Assembly: GCF_007595705.1 (NCBI RefSeq)
Contig: NZ_NISY01000016.1
Span: 1-64,000 of the forward strand
Reading direction: 5' to 3'
Source: Streptomyces sp. SAJ15
GTDB taxonomy: Bacteria > Actinomycetota > Actinomycetes > Streptomycetales > Streptomycetaceae
DNA: 64,000 bases
Within the stretch, counting starts at the first letter, position 1. Each line of letters begins with the position of its first letter. The notes below the pieces were generated by a model. The model made no database searches, was not told the origin of the DNA, and saw nothing but the letters and a program-made list of their open reading frames with translations. Position numbers and translations under genes: made by a program. Of the stretch, positions 8,862 to 15,851 are shown piece after piece.

Positions 8862-11105
8862 GTGTTTGCTTGGCTGGGGCAGTTTGTGGTGCGGGCGCGC
8901 CGGGCGATTCTCGTCGCCGGGTTGGTCCTGATCGCCGCCGTCGGCATGTGGGGAATGGGCGTCTCGGAAACCGGCGTCCTGAGCCAGGGCGGCCTCGAAG
9001 ACAAGAGCAGCGAATCCTATCGGGCCATGGAGCGGATGAAGTCCGAGGTGGGCCGGCAGGATTCCGACGTACTGGTGCTGTATTCACAACCCGGCACCTC
9101 CGTCGATAATCCAGAATTCAAGCAGTCGGTGACCGCGGCGCTGGAGAAGGCGCGGCGCAGCCCGGAGGTCGAGCACGTCGAGTCGTACTACGACGCCGGA
9201 CTGCCGCCCTCGACGCGGGAGGCGCTGGTCTCCGAGGACCACGAGGCCACCTACGCGGTGGTGCGGCTCAAGGGCGCCGACGACGACCAGCGCATGACCT
9301 CGTACCTGGACCTGAAGGACGCCGAGGGCGGCAACCCGCTGGTGGTGCCGGGGGACGGGATCACCACCCAGCTGGGCGGCCTGCGGCCGATGCTGGACGA
9401 CGTCAACAGCGGGATCACCGACGGGCTGACCATCATCGAGGTGGTCACCGTCCCGGTGCTGTTCCTGCTGCTGCTGTTCGTCTTCCGCAGTGTGGTCGCG
9501 GCGCTGGTGCCGGTGGTCGTCGCGGTCATCGCGCTGGTCTTCGGCATGGCCGCGATCAGGGCGCTGAACGAGGCCACCACCGTCTCGGTCTTCTCGCTGA
9601 ACGTGCTGATGTTCATGGCGCTCGGCCTGGCGGTGGACTACGGCCTCTTCATGGTCAGCCGGTTCCGTGAGGAGTTGGCCGCGGGCCGGGAGGTGGGACC
9701 CGCGGTCGTGCGCACCATGCGCACCGCCGGGCGGACCGTCCTGGTCTCCGGTATCACCGTCACCCTCGCCCTGACCGGCCTGCTGGTCTTCCCGCAGGCG
9801 TATGTGCGCTCCATGGCCTGGGGCGGGCTGGTCGGCGCCTTCTTCGCGATGGTCGCCTCGCTCACCGTGCTGCCCGCCTTCCTCGCCGTCATCGGGCGGA
9901 AGGTGGACGCGCTGCGGGTGCCGCTGCCGCGCCGCCGCCGTAGCGCGGAGGGGGCGCCGGAGACCGGCGGCTGGGGCGCGGTGGCGCGCTTCGTGATGCG
10001 GCGCCCGGCGATCGTCACCGTGCTCACCGTGGGCGGTCTGCTGGTGCTCGCGGTGCCGGTGTCCGGGGTGACCTTCGGCACCAGCGACGAGCGCACGCTG
10101 GCGAAGGACGCGCCCAGCCGGGTGGTGGCCGACCGGCTGGACGACGAGTTCGCCTTCGACGCCCGCAAGTCGCTGTACGTGCTGGTCTCCGGTGTCGAGG
10201 GCGGCGAGCGCCAGGCGCGCTCCGCGGCGCAGGAGCTGGCCGGGCGGATCCGGTCGGTCGAGGGCGTGGACGCCCCGACCGTCGGCGTCGTGGGCGCCCG
10301 GGCGGAGGGCGGCACCGGTTCTGCCGTGGTCGTCGCCAACCACAAGGGGGAGTGGACCTCCGGGCAGGCGCGCGACGTGGTCGGCGACATCCGCGAGCTC
10401 AAGGAGCCGGACGGGGCCGAGGTGCTGGTGGGCGGCATGGCCGCCGATCTGAAGGACCAGCGCTCCGCGCTCGCCTCGCACCTGCCGCTGATGGCCGCCG
10501 TCATCATCGTGATCACGATGCTCTTCATGTTCCTGGCGTTCGGCTCGCTGCTGGTGCCGCTGATGTCGGTGGTGCTCAACATCGTCTCCATCGCGGCCGC
10601 GTTCGGTCCGATCGTGCTGATCTTCCAGGACGGGCATCTCTCCGGGCTGCTGGACTTCACCTCCTCGGGCTTCGTCACCGGCATGGAACCGGTGATGATG
10701 CTGGCCTTCGCCTTCGGTCTGTCCATGGACTACTCGGTGTTCCTGATGTCCCGCATCCGCGAGGAGTGGGACACCACGGGCGACGCCGAGCAGGCGGTGG
10801 TGGCCGGGGTGCAGCGCACCGGCGGGATCATCACCTCCGCGGCCGTGCTGCTCGCGGTGACCATCGGCTCCTTCGCCCTGGTCGAGGTGCGCGACATGAA
10901 GTTCATCGCGGTCGGGATGTTCGTCATCATCCTGCTCGACGCCACCGTGGTGCGACTGCTGCTGGTGCCCGCCGTCCTCAAGCTGCTGGGTCCGGCCGCC
11001 TGGTGGGCGCCGAAGCCGCTGCGTCGCTTCTACGCCTCGTACGGCATCAAGGAGACCGACGGCGAACCGGCGGAACCGGCGCCGGCTTTGAGCGGCCGAC
11101 CCTGA
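8862..11105 (+). CDS. MMPL/RND-family exporter
   Basis: 747 aa from GTG 8862. Two repeats of the RND fold are visible. Each has one membrane helix, a large extracytoplasmic loop and five more helices (12 TM in all): for example FVVRARRAILVAGLVLIAAVG at the start, FMALGLAVDYGLFMVSRF, and the matching LAFAFGLSMDYSVFLMSRI in the second half. The DYGLF and DYSVF motifs carry the proton-relay aspartate/tyrosine of MMPL proteins, which export lipids and hydrophobic polyketides. Position between regulators and ACP suggests that it exports the cluster product. Confidence 0.92.
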   Translation: MFAWLGQFVVRARRAILVAGLVLIAAVGMWGMGVSETGVLSQGGLEDKSSESYRAMERMKSEVGRQDSDVLVLYSQPGTSVDNPEFKQSVTAALEKARRSPEVEHVESYYDAGLPPSTREALVSEDHEATYAVVRLKGADDDQRMTSYLDLKDAEGGNPLVVPGDGITTQLGGLRPMLDDVNSGITDGLTIIEVVTVPVLFLLLLFVFRSVVAALVPVVVAVIALVFGMAAIRALNEATTVSVFSLNVLMFMALGLAVDYGLFMVSRFREELAAGREVGPAVVRTMRTAGRTVLVSGITVTLALTGLLVFPQAYVRSMAWGGLVGAFFAMVASLTVLPAFLAVIGRKVDALRVPLPRRRRSAEGAPETGGWGAVARFVMRRPAIVTVLTVGGLLVLAVPVSGVTFGTSDERTLAKDAPSRVVADRLDDEFAFDARKSLYVLVSGVEGGERQARSAAQELAGRIRSVEGVDAPTVGVVGARAEGGTGSAVVVANHKGEWTSGQARDVVGDIRELKEPDGAEVLVGGMAADLKDQRSALASHLPLMAAVIIVITMLFMFLAFGSLLVPLMSVVLNIVSIAAAFGPIVLIFQDGHLSGLLDFTSSGFVTGMEPVMMLAFAFGLSMDYSVFLMSRIREEWDTTGDAEQAVVAGVQRTGGIITSAAVLLAVTIGSFALVEVRDMKFIAVGMFVIILLDATVVRLLLVPAVLKLLGPAAWWAPKPLRRFYASYGIKETDGEPAEPAPALSGRP

Positions 11106-11129
11106 GGAAATCGCGCTGTCAGCCCCTTG

Positions 11130-11157
11130 CTGACAAAGCCGCATAAGGCTTTGTCAG
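11130..11157 (+). terminator. Terminator after the MMPL gene
   Basis: A perfect 11-bp stem, CTGACAAAGCC (11130-11140) with GGCTTTGTCAG (11147-11157), 25 nt past the exporter stop. It separates the exporter transcript from the ACP gene. Confidence 0.65.
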
Positions 11158-11178
11158 CTTGCTGCAGCACTTCTTGCG

Positions 11179-11219
11179 ACGTCCGCCCGGGCATCGATAG
11201 AAAAGACTCGGGCGGACGT
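11179..11219. promoter_or_regulatory. Inverted repeat upstream of the first ACP gene
   Basis: ACGTCCGCCCG (11179-11189) and CGGGCGGACGT (11209-11219) form perfect 11-bp arms around a 19-nt A-rich centre. It ends 45 nt before the ACP start. Centre spacing of three helical turns fits a dimeric regulator site. A leader hairpin is the alternative. Confidence 0.45.
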
Positions 11220-11264
11220 TCCGCGTATTCCCTGAGCAGATAATTCCCGAAAGAGGGCCCAGGC

Positions 11265-11516
11265 ATGTCCCAAGAGCGTGAGACGCGCATCCAGACCATC
11301 AAGGAGATTGTCTGCGACATCCTTGAGATCGAAGAGGACGAGGTCACCCAGGACAGCCTCTTCAAGGAGGACCACGACGCGGACTCGCTGCGCGCCATCG
11401 AGATCCTGGCCGCGCTGGAGAAGGAGTTCAGCGTCGTCATCGACCAGTCCGAGCTGCCGCGCATGGTGAACCTCAAGGGCGTGTACGAGGTCGTGGCGGA
11501 GTCCGCCGGCTGGTGA
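11265..11516 (+). CDS. Acyl carrier protein
   Basis: An 83-aa stand-alone carrier protein. The phosphopantetheine site is DADSLRAIE with Ser41. The flanking pattern (helix I LEIEEDEVTQDSL, helix II AIEILAALEKEFSVVID) is that of a type II ACP. It has its own promoter region after the exporter terminator and is followed at once by a strong bidirectional terminator, so it is probably monocistronic. It would carry chains for one of the ketosynthase pairs or present acyl groups to the oxoamine synthase; which one cannot be told. Confidence 0.93.
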   Translation: MSQERETRIQTIKEIVCDILEIEEDEVTQDSLFKEDHDADSLRAIEILAALEKEFSVVIDQSELPRMVNLKGVYEVVAESAGW

Positions 11517-11520
11517 GCCC

Positions 11521-11574
11521 GACCACGGATGAGCCCGCCGTCGCGGTGACGCGACGGCGGGCTCATCCGTGGTC
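11521..11574. terminator. Bidirectional terminator between convergent genes
   Basis: A perfect 24-bp inverted repeat (11521-11544, 11551-11574) with a 6-nt loop, 5 nt after the ACP stop and before the convergent membrane-protein gene. Confidence 0.88.
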
Positions 11575-11636
11575 CGGTTCCGTTGTCGGACACGGCCGTT
11601 GGCGGCGGCCGGGGGTCAAGCGGGATCGAAGGGCGC

Positions 11637-12068
11637 TCAGTTGGCGAGCGCCACCACGCCCACCATCAGACCCAGGGCGATGCACAGCGGCGAGTAGACG
11701 GCCGAGTTGAGCCGGCTGAACTCCTCGGCGGAGCCGCTGTTCATGGCGTAGCCGCCGAGCCCACGGCCCAGCAGCGCCACGGCCAGGCCGTAGATCGCGA
11801 CGGTGCGCATCCAGCTCGGGCCGAGCTGCGGGACCGTGTCGTTGACCATCAGTGGCACGACCGCGGCGACGATGATGACCAGGCCCATCACGGCGGAGAG
11901 CGCGGCGGGGAACGGCCAGGCCCCGTCCTTCGCGCCGAAGACGGACTTGACGAATATCTCGGTGCTTTCAAAGGGCCACGGCGAGAACGCCCAGACCACA
12001 TGCAGAAGGCCGATCGCCAGCAGGGCGATTGCCGCGATCCAAGCGGCCGCAGTGGTGATCATCACCAT
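11637..12068 (-). CDS. Four-helix membrane protein, DUF3995-like
   Basis: 143 aa with four predicted membrane segments: AAAWIAAIALLAIGLLHVVWAF, LSAVMGLVIIVAAVVPLMV, TVAIYGLAVALLGRGLGG and LCIALGLMVGVVAL. The HVVWAF...P pattern in the first segment resembles the DUF3995 family. Function is unknown. It is the last gene of the minus-strand KS-CLF-ACP-hotdog run, 33 nt from the hotdog gene, so it may belong to the cluster as a membrane partner for product handling. An unrelated passenger cannot be excluded. Confidence 0.75.
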   Translation of the reverse strand: MVMITTAAAWIAAIALLAIGLLHVVWAFSPWPFESTEIFVKSVFGAKDGAWPFPAALSAVMGLVIIVAAVVPLMVNDTVPQLGPSWMRTVAIYGLAVALLGRGLGGYAMNSGSAEEFSRLNSAVYSPLCIALGLMVGVVALAN

Positions 12069-12101
12069 CCCTTTCGGTAAATGTGCATGGTCGGCTCGAT
12101 G

Positions 12102-13049
12102 CTACGGGGTGGGGGCCATCTCGGGCCGTATCAGGGTGGCTTGACGGCGTGCCAGCACCATCTGGCCTGCGGTGAGCACCAATTTGCCACGTACACGAGT
12201 TGAACCTTCAAAGAATTGGGTGTCATTGAGGGTTCGGGTCAGCCGCACGGTGTGTTCCAGGAGATCCCCCGGATAGACCGGTTCGCCGAACGAGACGTGG
12301 CCGTAGCTGCCGAGCATCAGCACCTCGGAGGCCAGGACGTCGGTGTTGGCGGCGTCGGCGGTGGCCAGCATCGCGGCGGCCTGGTTGAGCGACTCCATCA
12401 GCAGGCCGATCGGGTACGCGTACGCCTCCGCGGCGGTCGGCTCCGGGCGCTGCCAGCGGTACCACGGCTCGCCGTAGGTCACCGCCTTCACCGCCGTGAC
12501 GTGCTCCCCGGGCACGAAGTCCAGCACCTGGTCGATCAGCAGCATCTGCTGGCGGTGCGGGATGCGCTGGACGATGTCCGGGACGAGCATCCGGTCTCCG
12601 GTCCCGGAGGCCGGCGCCGTGACGGCGGGGAACGGCTCGACGGGCGCGGCGGCCGGGGCGTAGCGCAGTCGCACCCGCGCCACCGCCGCCCGCGGGCCGG
12701 AGAGGACGCCCCGGACCAGCCAGCCGTCGCCCTTCGGCGTCCAGGTGAGTTCGACGGTCAGCAGATCGCCGGGGTAGGCCGGGCTGAGGAAGCGCGCGGA
12801 CTCCACGGCGGCGAGCCGGAGCGGCCCGCAGCCCTCGGGCGGGGCGGCGGCCGCGGCCCGGTGGGCCGACTCCACGAGGAAGACCCCGGCGAAGATCGGG
12901 AAGCCGGGGTAGTGGCCGTCGAAGACCGGCTCCTGGGCGTCCAGGGCGAGTTCGGCGGTGGTGATGTGGTGGGCGTCGGGGCCGGACCGGCCGGTCCGCA
13001 CCACGGTGAGCGGGGTGCGGACCGAACGGCAGAACTGGGTCGAGCCCAT
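12102..13049 (-). CDS. Double-hotdog FabZ-like dehydratase
   Basis: 315 aa from ATG 13049, 5 nt after the ACP stop. The N-terminal hotdog (about 20-135) has FDGHYPGFPIFAGVFLVE, equivalent to the FabZ/FabA motif, with the catalytic His46 and Glu60 both present. The C-terminal hotdog (about 150-310, IPHRQQMLLIDQVLDF, YPIGLLMESLNQAAAM) keeps the glutamate but has no GHFPG histidine. One half therefore looks catalytic and the other structural. The expected role is dehydration of 3-hydroxyacyl-ACP, giving unsaturated chains. No ketoreductase is seen nearby, so FabG of fatty-acid synthesis may supply its substrate. Confidence 0.85.
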   Translation of the reverse strand: MGSTQFCRSVRTPLTVVRTGRSGPDAHHITTAELALDAQEPVFDGHYPGFPIFAGVFLVESAHRAAAAAPPEGCGPLRLAAVESARFLSPAYPGDLLTVELTWTPKGDGWLVRGVLSGPRAAVARVRLRYAPAAAPVEPFPAVTAPASGTGDRMLVPDIVQRIPHRQQMLLIDQVLDFVPGEHVTAVKAVTYGEPWYRWQRPEPTAAEAYAYPIGLLMESLNQAAAMLATADAANTDVLASEVLMLGSYGHVSFGEPVYPGDLLEHTVRLTRTLNDTQFFEGSTRVRGKLVLTAGQMVLARRQATLIRPEMAPTP

Positions 13050-13054
13050 CCGGC

Positions 13055-13300
13055 TCAGGCGGCTTTCCGGGTGAGCAGCTCGTAGGTCTGCCCGAAGTTC
13101 GTGATCTGCTTGAACTCCTCTTCGTTGATCTTGATGCCGAAGGTCTTCTCCAGCTGCACCATGATCTCCAGGCCCATCAGCGAGTCGACGCCGAGATCCT
13201 CGATGTAGTTCGCCTCGTCGGTGACCTCCTCGACCTCGACGTCGAGCGCGTCGGCCACGAGCTCGCGGAGTGCTTCCTTCTCGATAACGGCAGTCGACAT
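13055..13300 (-). CDS. Acyl carrier protein
   Basis: 81 aa. The phosphopantetheine motif is LGVDSLMGLEI with Ser40, followed by helix LEIMVQLEKTFGIKI. It is only distantly similar to the ACP at 11265 (EDHDADSL there, EDLGVDSL here), so the two are not a recent duplication. It lies between the CLF-like gene (6 nt upstream) and the hotdog gene (5 nt downstream), in a tight minus-strand operon whose order KS-CLF-ACP is typical of type II polyketide synthases. Confidence 0.95.
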   Translation of the reverse strand: MSTAVIEKEALRELVADALDVEVEEVTDEANYIEDLGVDSLMGLEIMVQLEKTFGIKINEEEFKQITNFGQTYELLTRKAA

Positions 13301-13306
13301 GTCTGG

Positions 13307-14356
13307 TCAGCTTCCTTCCGTGGGTGAATCCATGGGTGACAGGGGAATGTGGGGCGCCGGGCTGACCCGGGCGACCGCGACGGTGCCCGCCCGGCCGGCG
13401 GTGATGATCAGCCGTGGTTCCGCGGCGCCGAGCGCGTCGGCGACCTGACGTACGGGGCCCAGGCACCCGGCACCGGCCGCGACCGGCTCCGCGCGCCCCT
13501 CACAGGCCCGCGCCAGCGCGTCGGCCACCGGAGAGCCGTCGGTGATCAGCCGGACGCCGTCGGCGGGCAGCCGCGGCAGGCCGAGCCCGGCCAGCGCGGC
13601 GGCGAGCAGCCGGCGGGCGTGCTCGGGTCCGTCCCCGGCGGCGGCCGCCGCCGGCGGCAGACAGAAGACCCGCGCCGTGACGGTGCCGAGGCTCCGGCCG
13701 CCGCGCGCCGCGACCGCGGACGCCGGCTCGAAGACCAGCGCCACGGCCCCGTCCTCGGGCGTCCCGTCGAGCGCGAGCGCCTTGTCGTCGGCCGGCGGCG
13801 GCTCCTCGGCGGCGCCCGCCAGCAGCCAGTCCGCGCGGCCGAAGCGCAGGGCGCGCAGCCCGGCGTGGACCGCCTCCAGGCCGCCGGTGCCCGGGGTGTG
13901 CACACCCAGGCTGAAGCCCTTGAGGGCGTGCTCGATCGCCAGCCGGCCGGCGATGAGGTTGGGCGAGAAGTAGGGCGCGGCGGCGGGCGAGATCAGATGG
14001 GCCTCGCCGCCGGTGGTGGCGGCGTCGACCTCGGTGTGGATCCGGGCCGCCCCGTGGTTGCTGCCGATCGCGACCGCGCGCCGCTCCTCCGGCGTGGTCT
14101 CCAACCCGCCCCCGGCCGCCGCCAGGGCCCGCCGGGTCGCGGAGAGCAGGTACTGACAGGCCGCCGGCAGCTTCTTGTACCCCCGCCCCAACTCGGCCCG
14201 CTGGTCGAACCACCCGTCGGCGCCCGGCGCCGGGGGAAGGGTGGTGCCGATGGCGGTGACCACGAGGTCCCGGGCGGGGGCGGCGGAGGTCGGGACGGCT
14301 GGGTCGGCCGTGGTGCCGGCGCTCGCCCGGGGCGTCGCGTCGTGGAGGTCGGTCAT
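13307..14356 (-). CDS. Chain-length-factor-like ketosynthase homologue
   Basis: 349 aa from ATG 14356, whose ATGA overlaps the KS stop (translational coupling). It is thiolase-fold sequence (GRGYKKLPAACQYLLSATRRAL, FSPNLIAGRLAIEHALKGFSLG). The position of the KS nucleophile reads GVHTPGTGG, with no cysteine, and neither catalytic histidine motif (HATGT, GH) is present. It is about 60 residues shorter than a typical CLF, with a reduced C-terminal half. It should pair with the KS to form the inactive half of a heterodimer that shapes the acyl pocket. Its twin is at 20551-21585. Confidence 0.85.
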   Translation of the reverse strand: MTDLHDATPRASAGTTADPAVPTSAAPARDLVVTAIGTTLPPAPGADGWFDQRAELGRGYKKLPAACQYLLSATRRALAAAGGGLETTPEERRAVAIGSNHGAARIHTEVDAATTGGEAHLISPAAAPYFSPNLIAGRLAIEHALKGFSLGVHTPGTGGLEAVHAGLRALRFGRADWLLAGAAEEPPPADDKALALDGTPEDGAVALVFEPASAVAARGGRSLGTVTARVFCLPPAAAAAGDGPEHARRLLAAALAGLGLPRLPADGVRLITDGSPVADALARACEGRAEPVAAGAGCLGPVRQVADALGAAEPRLIITAGRAGTVAVARVSPAPHIPLSPMDSPTEGS

Positions 14357-15513
14357 GCCGCCACCCCCTGGAGGGCCAGCGAGATGTTGTTGCCGCCGAA
14401 GGCGTAGGAGTTGACCAGGGCCACCCCGCCGTCCAGCGGGGTGATGCCGGTGGGGAGGTGGACGGGGCACTCCGGATCCGGCTCCCGCAGGGGAGGGTTG
14501 GGCGGGATCTCGCCGTGGTGGAAGGCGAGCGCGGCGAGGATGGTGCCCATCACACCGGCGCCGCCCGCCAGGTGCCCGATGATCGCCTTCAGGTTGTGCA
14601 GCGGGATCTCGGCCAGCCGGTCGCCGAAGGCGTCCGCCATGGCGGTGGCCTCGGTGGAGTCGTTCAGCGTGGTGCCGGTGGCGTGCGGCACGATGAACGA
14701 GACGTCCTCCGGCCCCGCCCCGGCCTGCGTCAGGGCGTCCCGCATGGCCCGCTTGATCTGGGTGCCCGACGGATCGGGAGCGGTGGGGTGGGCGGCGTCG
14801 CAGCTCCAGCCGGAGCCCGCCAGCCGGGCGTAGGCACGGGCGCCGCGCGCCGCGGCGTGCGCGGCCGACTCCAGCACCACCGCGCCCGCGCCCTCGCCCA
14901 GGACCACGCCCTGCCGCCCCTTGTCGAAGGGGCGGGGCCGCTCCGGGCCGAGGGCGCCCATCCGGTTGAAGGCCGCGATGGTCACCCGCGAGTACGCCTC
15001 CACGCCGCCCGCGATCACCACGTCCGCCTCGCCGGCCTCGATCATCTCGGCGCCCATGGCGATCGCGTAGCCGCTGCCGGAGCAGGCGTTGCTCAGGCTC
15101 ACCGCCCCGGCGCAGGGTCCGATCCGGGCGGCCAGGGCCGAGGCCATCGAGAACGGCGGCGAGCCGCCCGTCACGGCCGGCGCCTCGCCGGCCCTGGCGA
15201 GCTCGGTCTGCCGCGCGTCCCCGACGCTGGAACCCATCAGCACGGCCACCCGGTACGGGTCCACCTCGCCGACGCGGCCGTCGGCGGCCGCCTCCTCCCC
15301 GGCGGCGACGGTGAACTCGGAGGCCGGCCCGCCCGCGTGGACGGCGGACCGGCCCGGCACCATGTAGTACAACGGGAGCGGCACCTCGGCCCGCTCGTCC
15401 GGCACCCGGTCCGGCTCCGCGGTACGGGCCGCCATGACGCCGTTCCAGAAAGCGTCGACACCCGTGCCGAGCCGGCAGACGGCACCGAGGCCGGTGATGA
15501 CGATCTCGCTCAC
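14353..15513 (-). CDS. Type II beta-ketoacyl-ACP synthase
   Basis: 386 aa from GTG 15513. All catalytic elements are present: the nucleophile Cys144 in SNACSGSG, His277 in PHATGT, Lys309 in NLKAIIGH and His314. It catalyses decarboxylative condensation of malonyl-ACP with an acyl chain. Its closest relative in this window is the KS at 19364, with long identical stretches (EIVITGLGAVC, NACSGSGY, LAGSGWSCDA, VSFIVPHATGT). It is first in a minus-strand operon KS-CLF-ACP-dehydratase and divergent from the oxoamine synthase. Confidence 0.95.
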   Translation of the reverse strand: MSEIVITGLGAVCRLGTGVDAFWNGVMAARTAEPDRVPDERAEVPLPLYYMVPGRSAVHAGGPASEFTVAAGEEAAADGRVGEVDPYRVAVLMGSSVGDARQTELARAGEAPAVTGGSPPFSMASALAARIGPCAGAVSLSNACSGSGYAIAMGAEMIEAGEADVVIAGGVEAYSRVTIAAFNRMGALGPERPRPFDKGRQGVVLGEGAGAVVLESAAHAAARGARAYARLAGSGWSCDAAHPTAPDPSGTQIKRAMRDALTQAGAGPEDVSFIVPHATGTTLNDSTEATAMADAFGDRLAEIPLHNLKAIIGHLAGGAGVMGTILAALAFHHGEIPPNPPLREPDPECPVHLPTGITPLDGGVALVNSYAFGGNNISLALQGVAA

Positions 15514-15851
15514 CGCGTGAAATCTCCCTGCTTCCTGGGGCTTTCCCGGACTTTCTTCGGGCTTTCCTGGGGCCTTAACGTCCTTGCGTCATATCCCGAC
15601 CTCGACCGACCTCGACCGGCCTCGACTGAAAAGGCCGCGAATTGAAGCTAGCGGTCGTCCAATGTCCCCGACAACGCCTTGGCAACAACGTGCAGTTGCT
15701 CGCGGAAGGCGTGGACGGCCGCCGGGCAGGAACCTGTCAGGAGACCGCTTAAAACCGCGTTACCCCCGGTCGGCCCGGCTACGTTTCCGACACAGTAATC
15801 GTCCGGGCGGACCGCCGGGACGAGCCGGCGGAGAGGAACGGTAGAGGAGAT
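15514..15851. promoter_or_regulatory. Divergent promoter region with two sets of direct repeats
   Basis: This 338-nt interval must drive the KS operon leftward and the oxoamine synthase operon rightward. It holds three copies of a CTTTC-centred 10-11-bp unit (15540-15570) and three 10-bp units CTCGACCGAC, CTCGACCGGC, CTCGACTGAA (15601-15630). Both sets are spaced by about one helical turn, as expected of a regulator that binds side by side. AGAGGAGA at 15843-15850 is the ribosome binding site of the rightward gene. Confidence 0.55.

Noticed and set aside
12102..13466. A single 454-residue protein covering both the ACP region and the hotdog gene
   Set aside because: The N-terminal part is the out-of-frame shadow of the ACP and CLF genes. 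ATG 13049 fits directly after the ACP stop.
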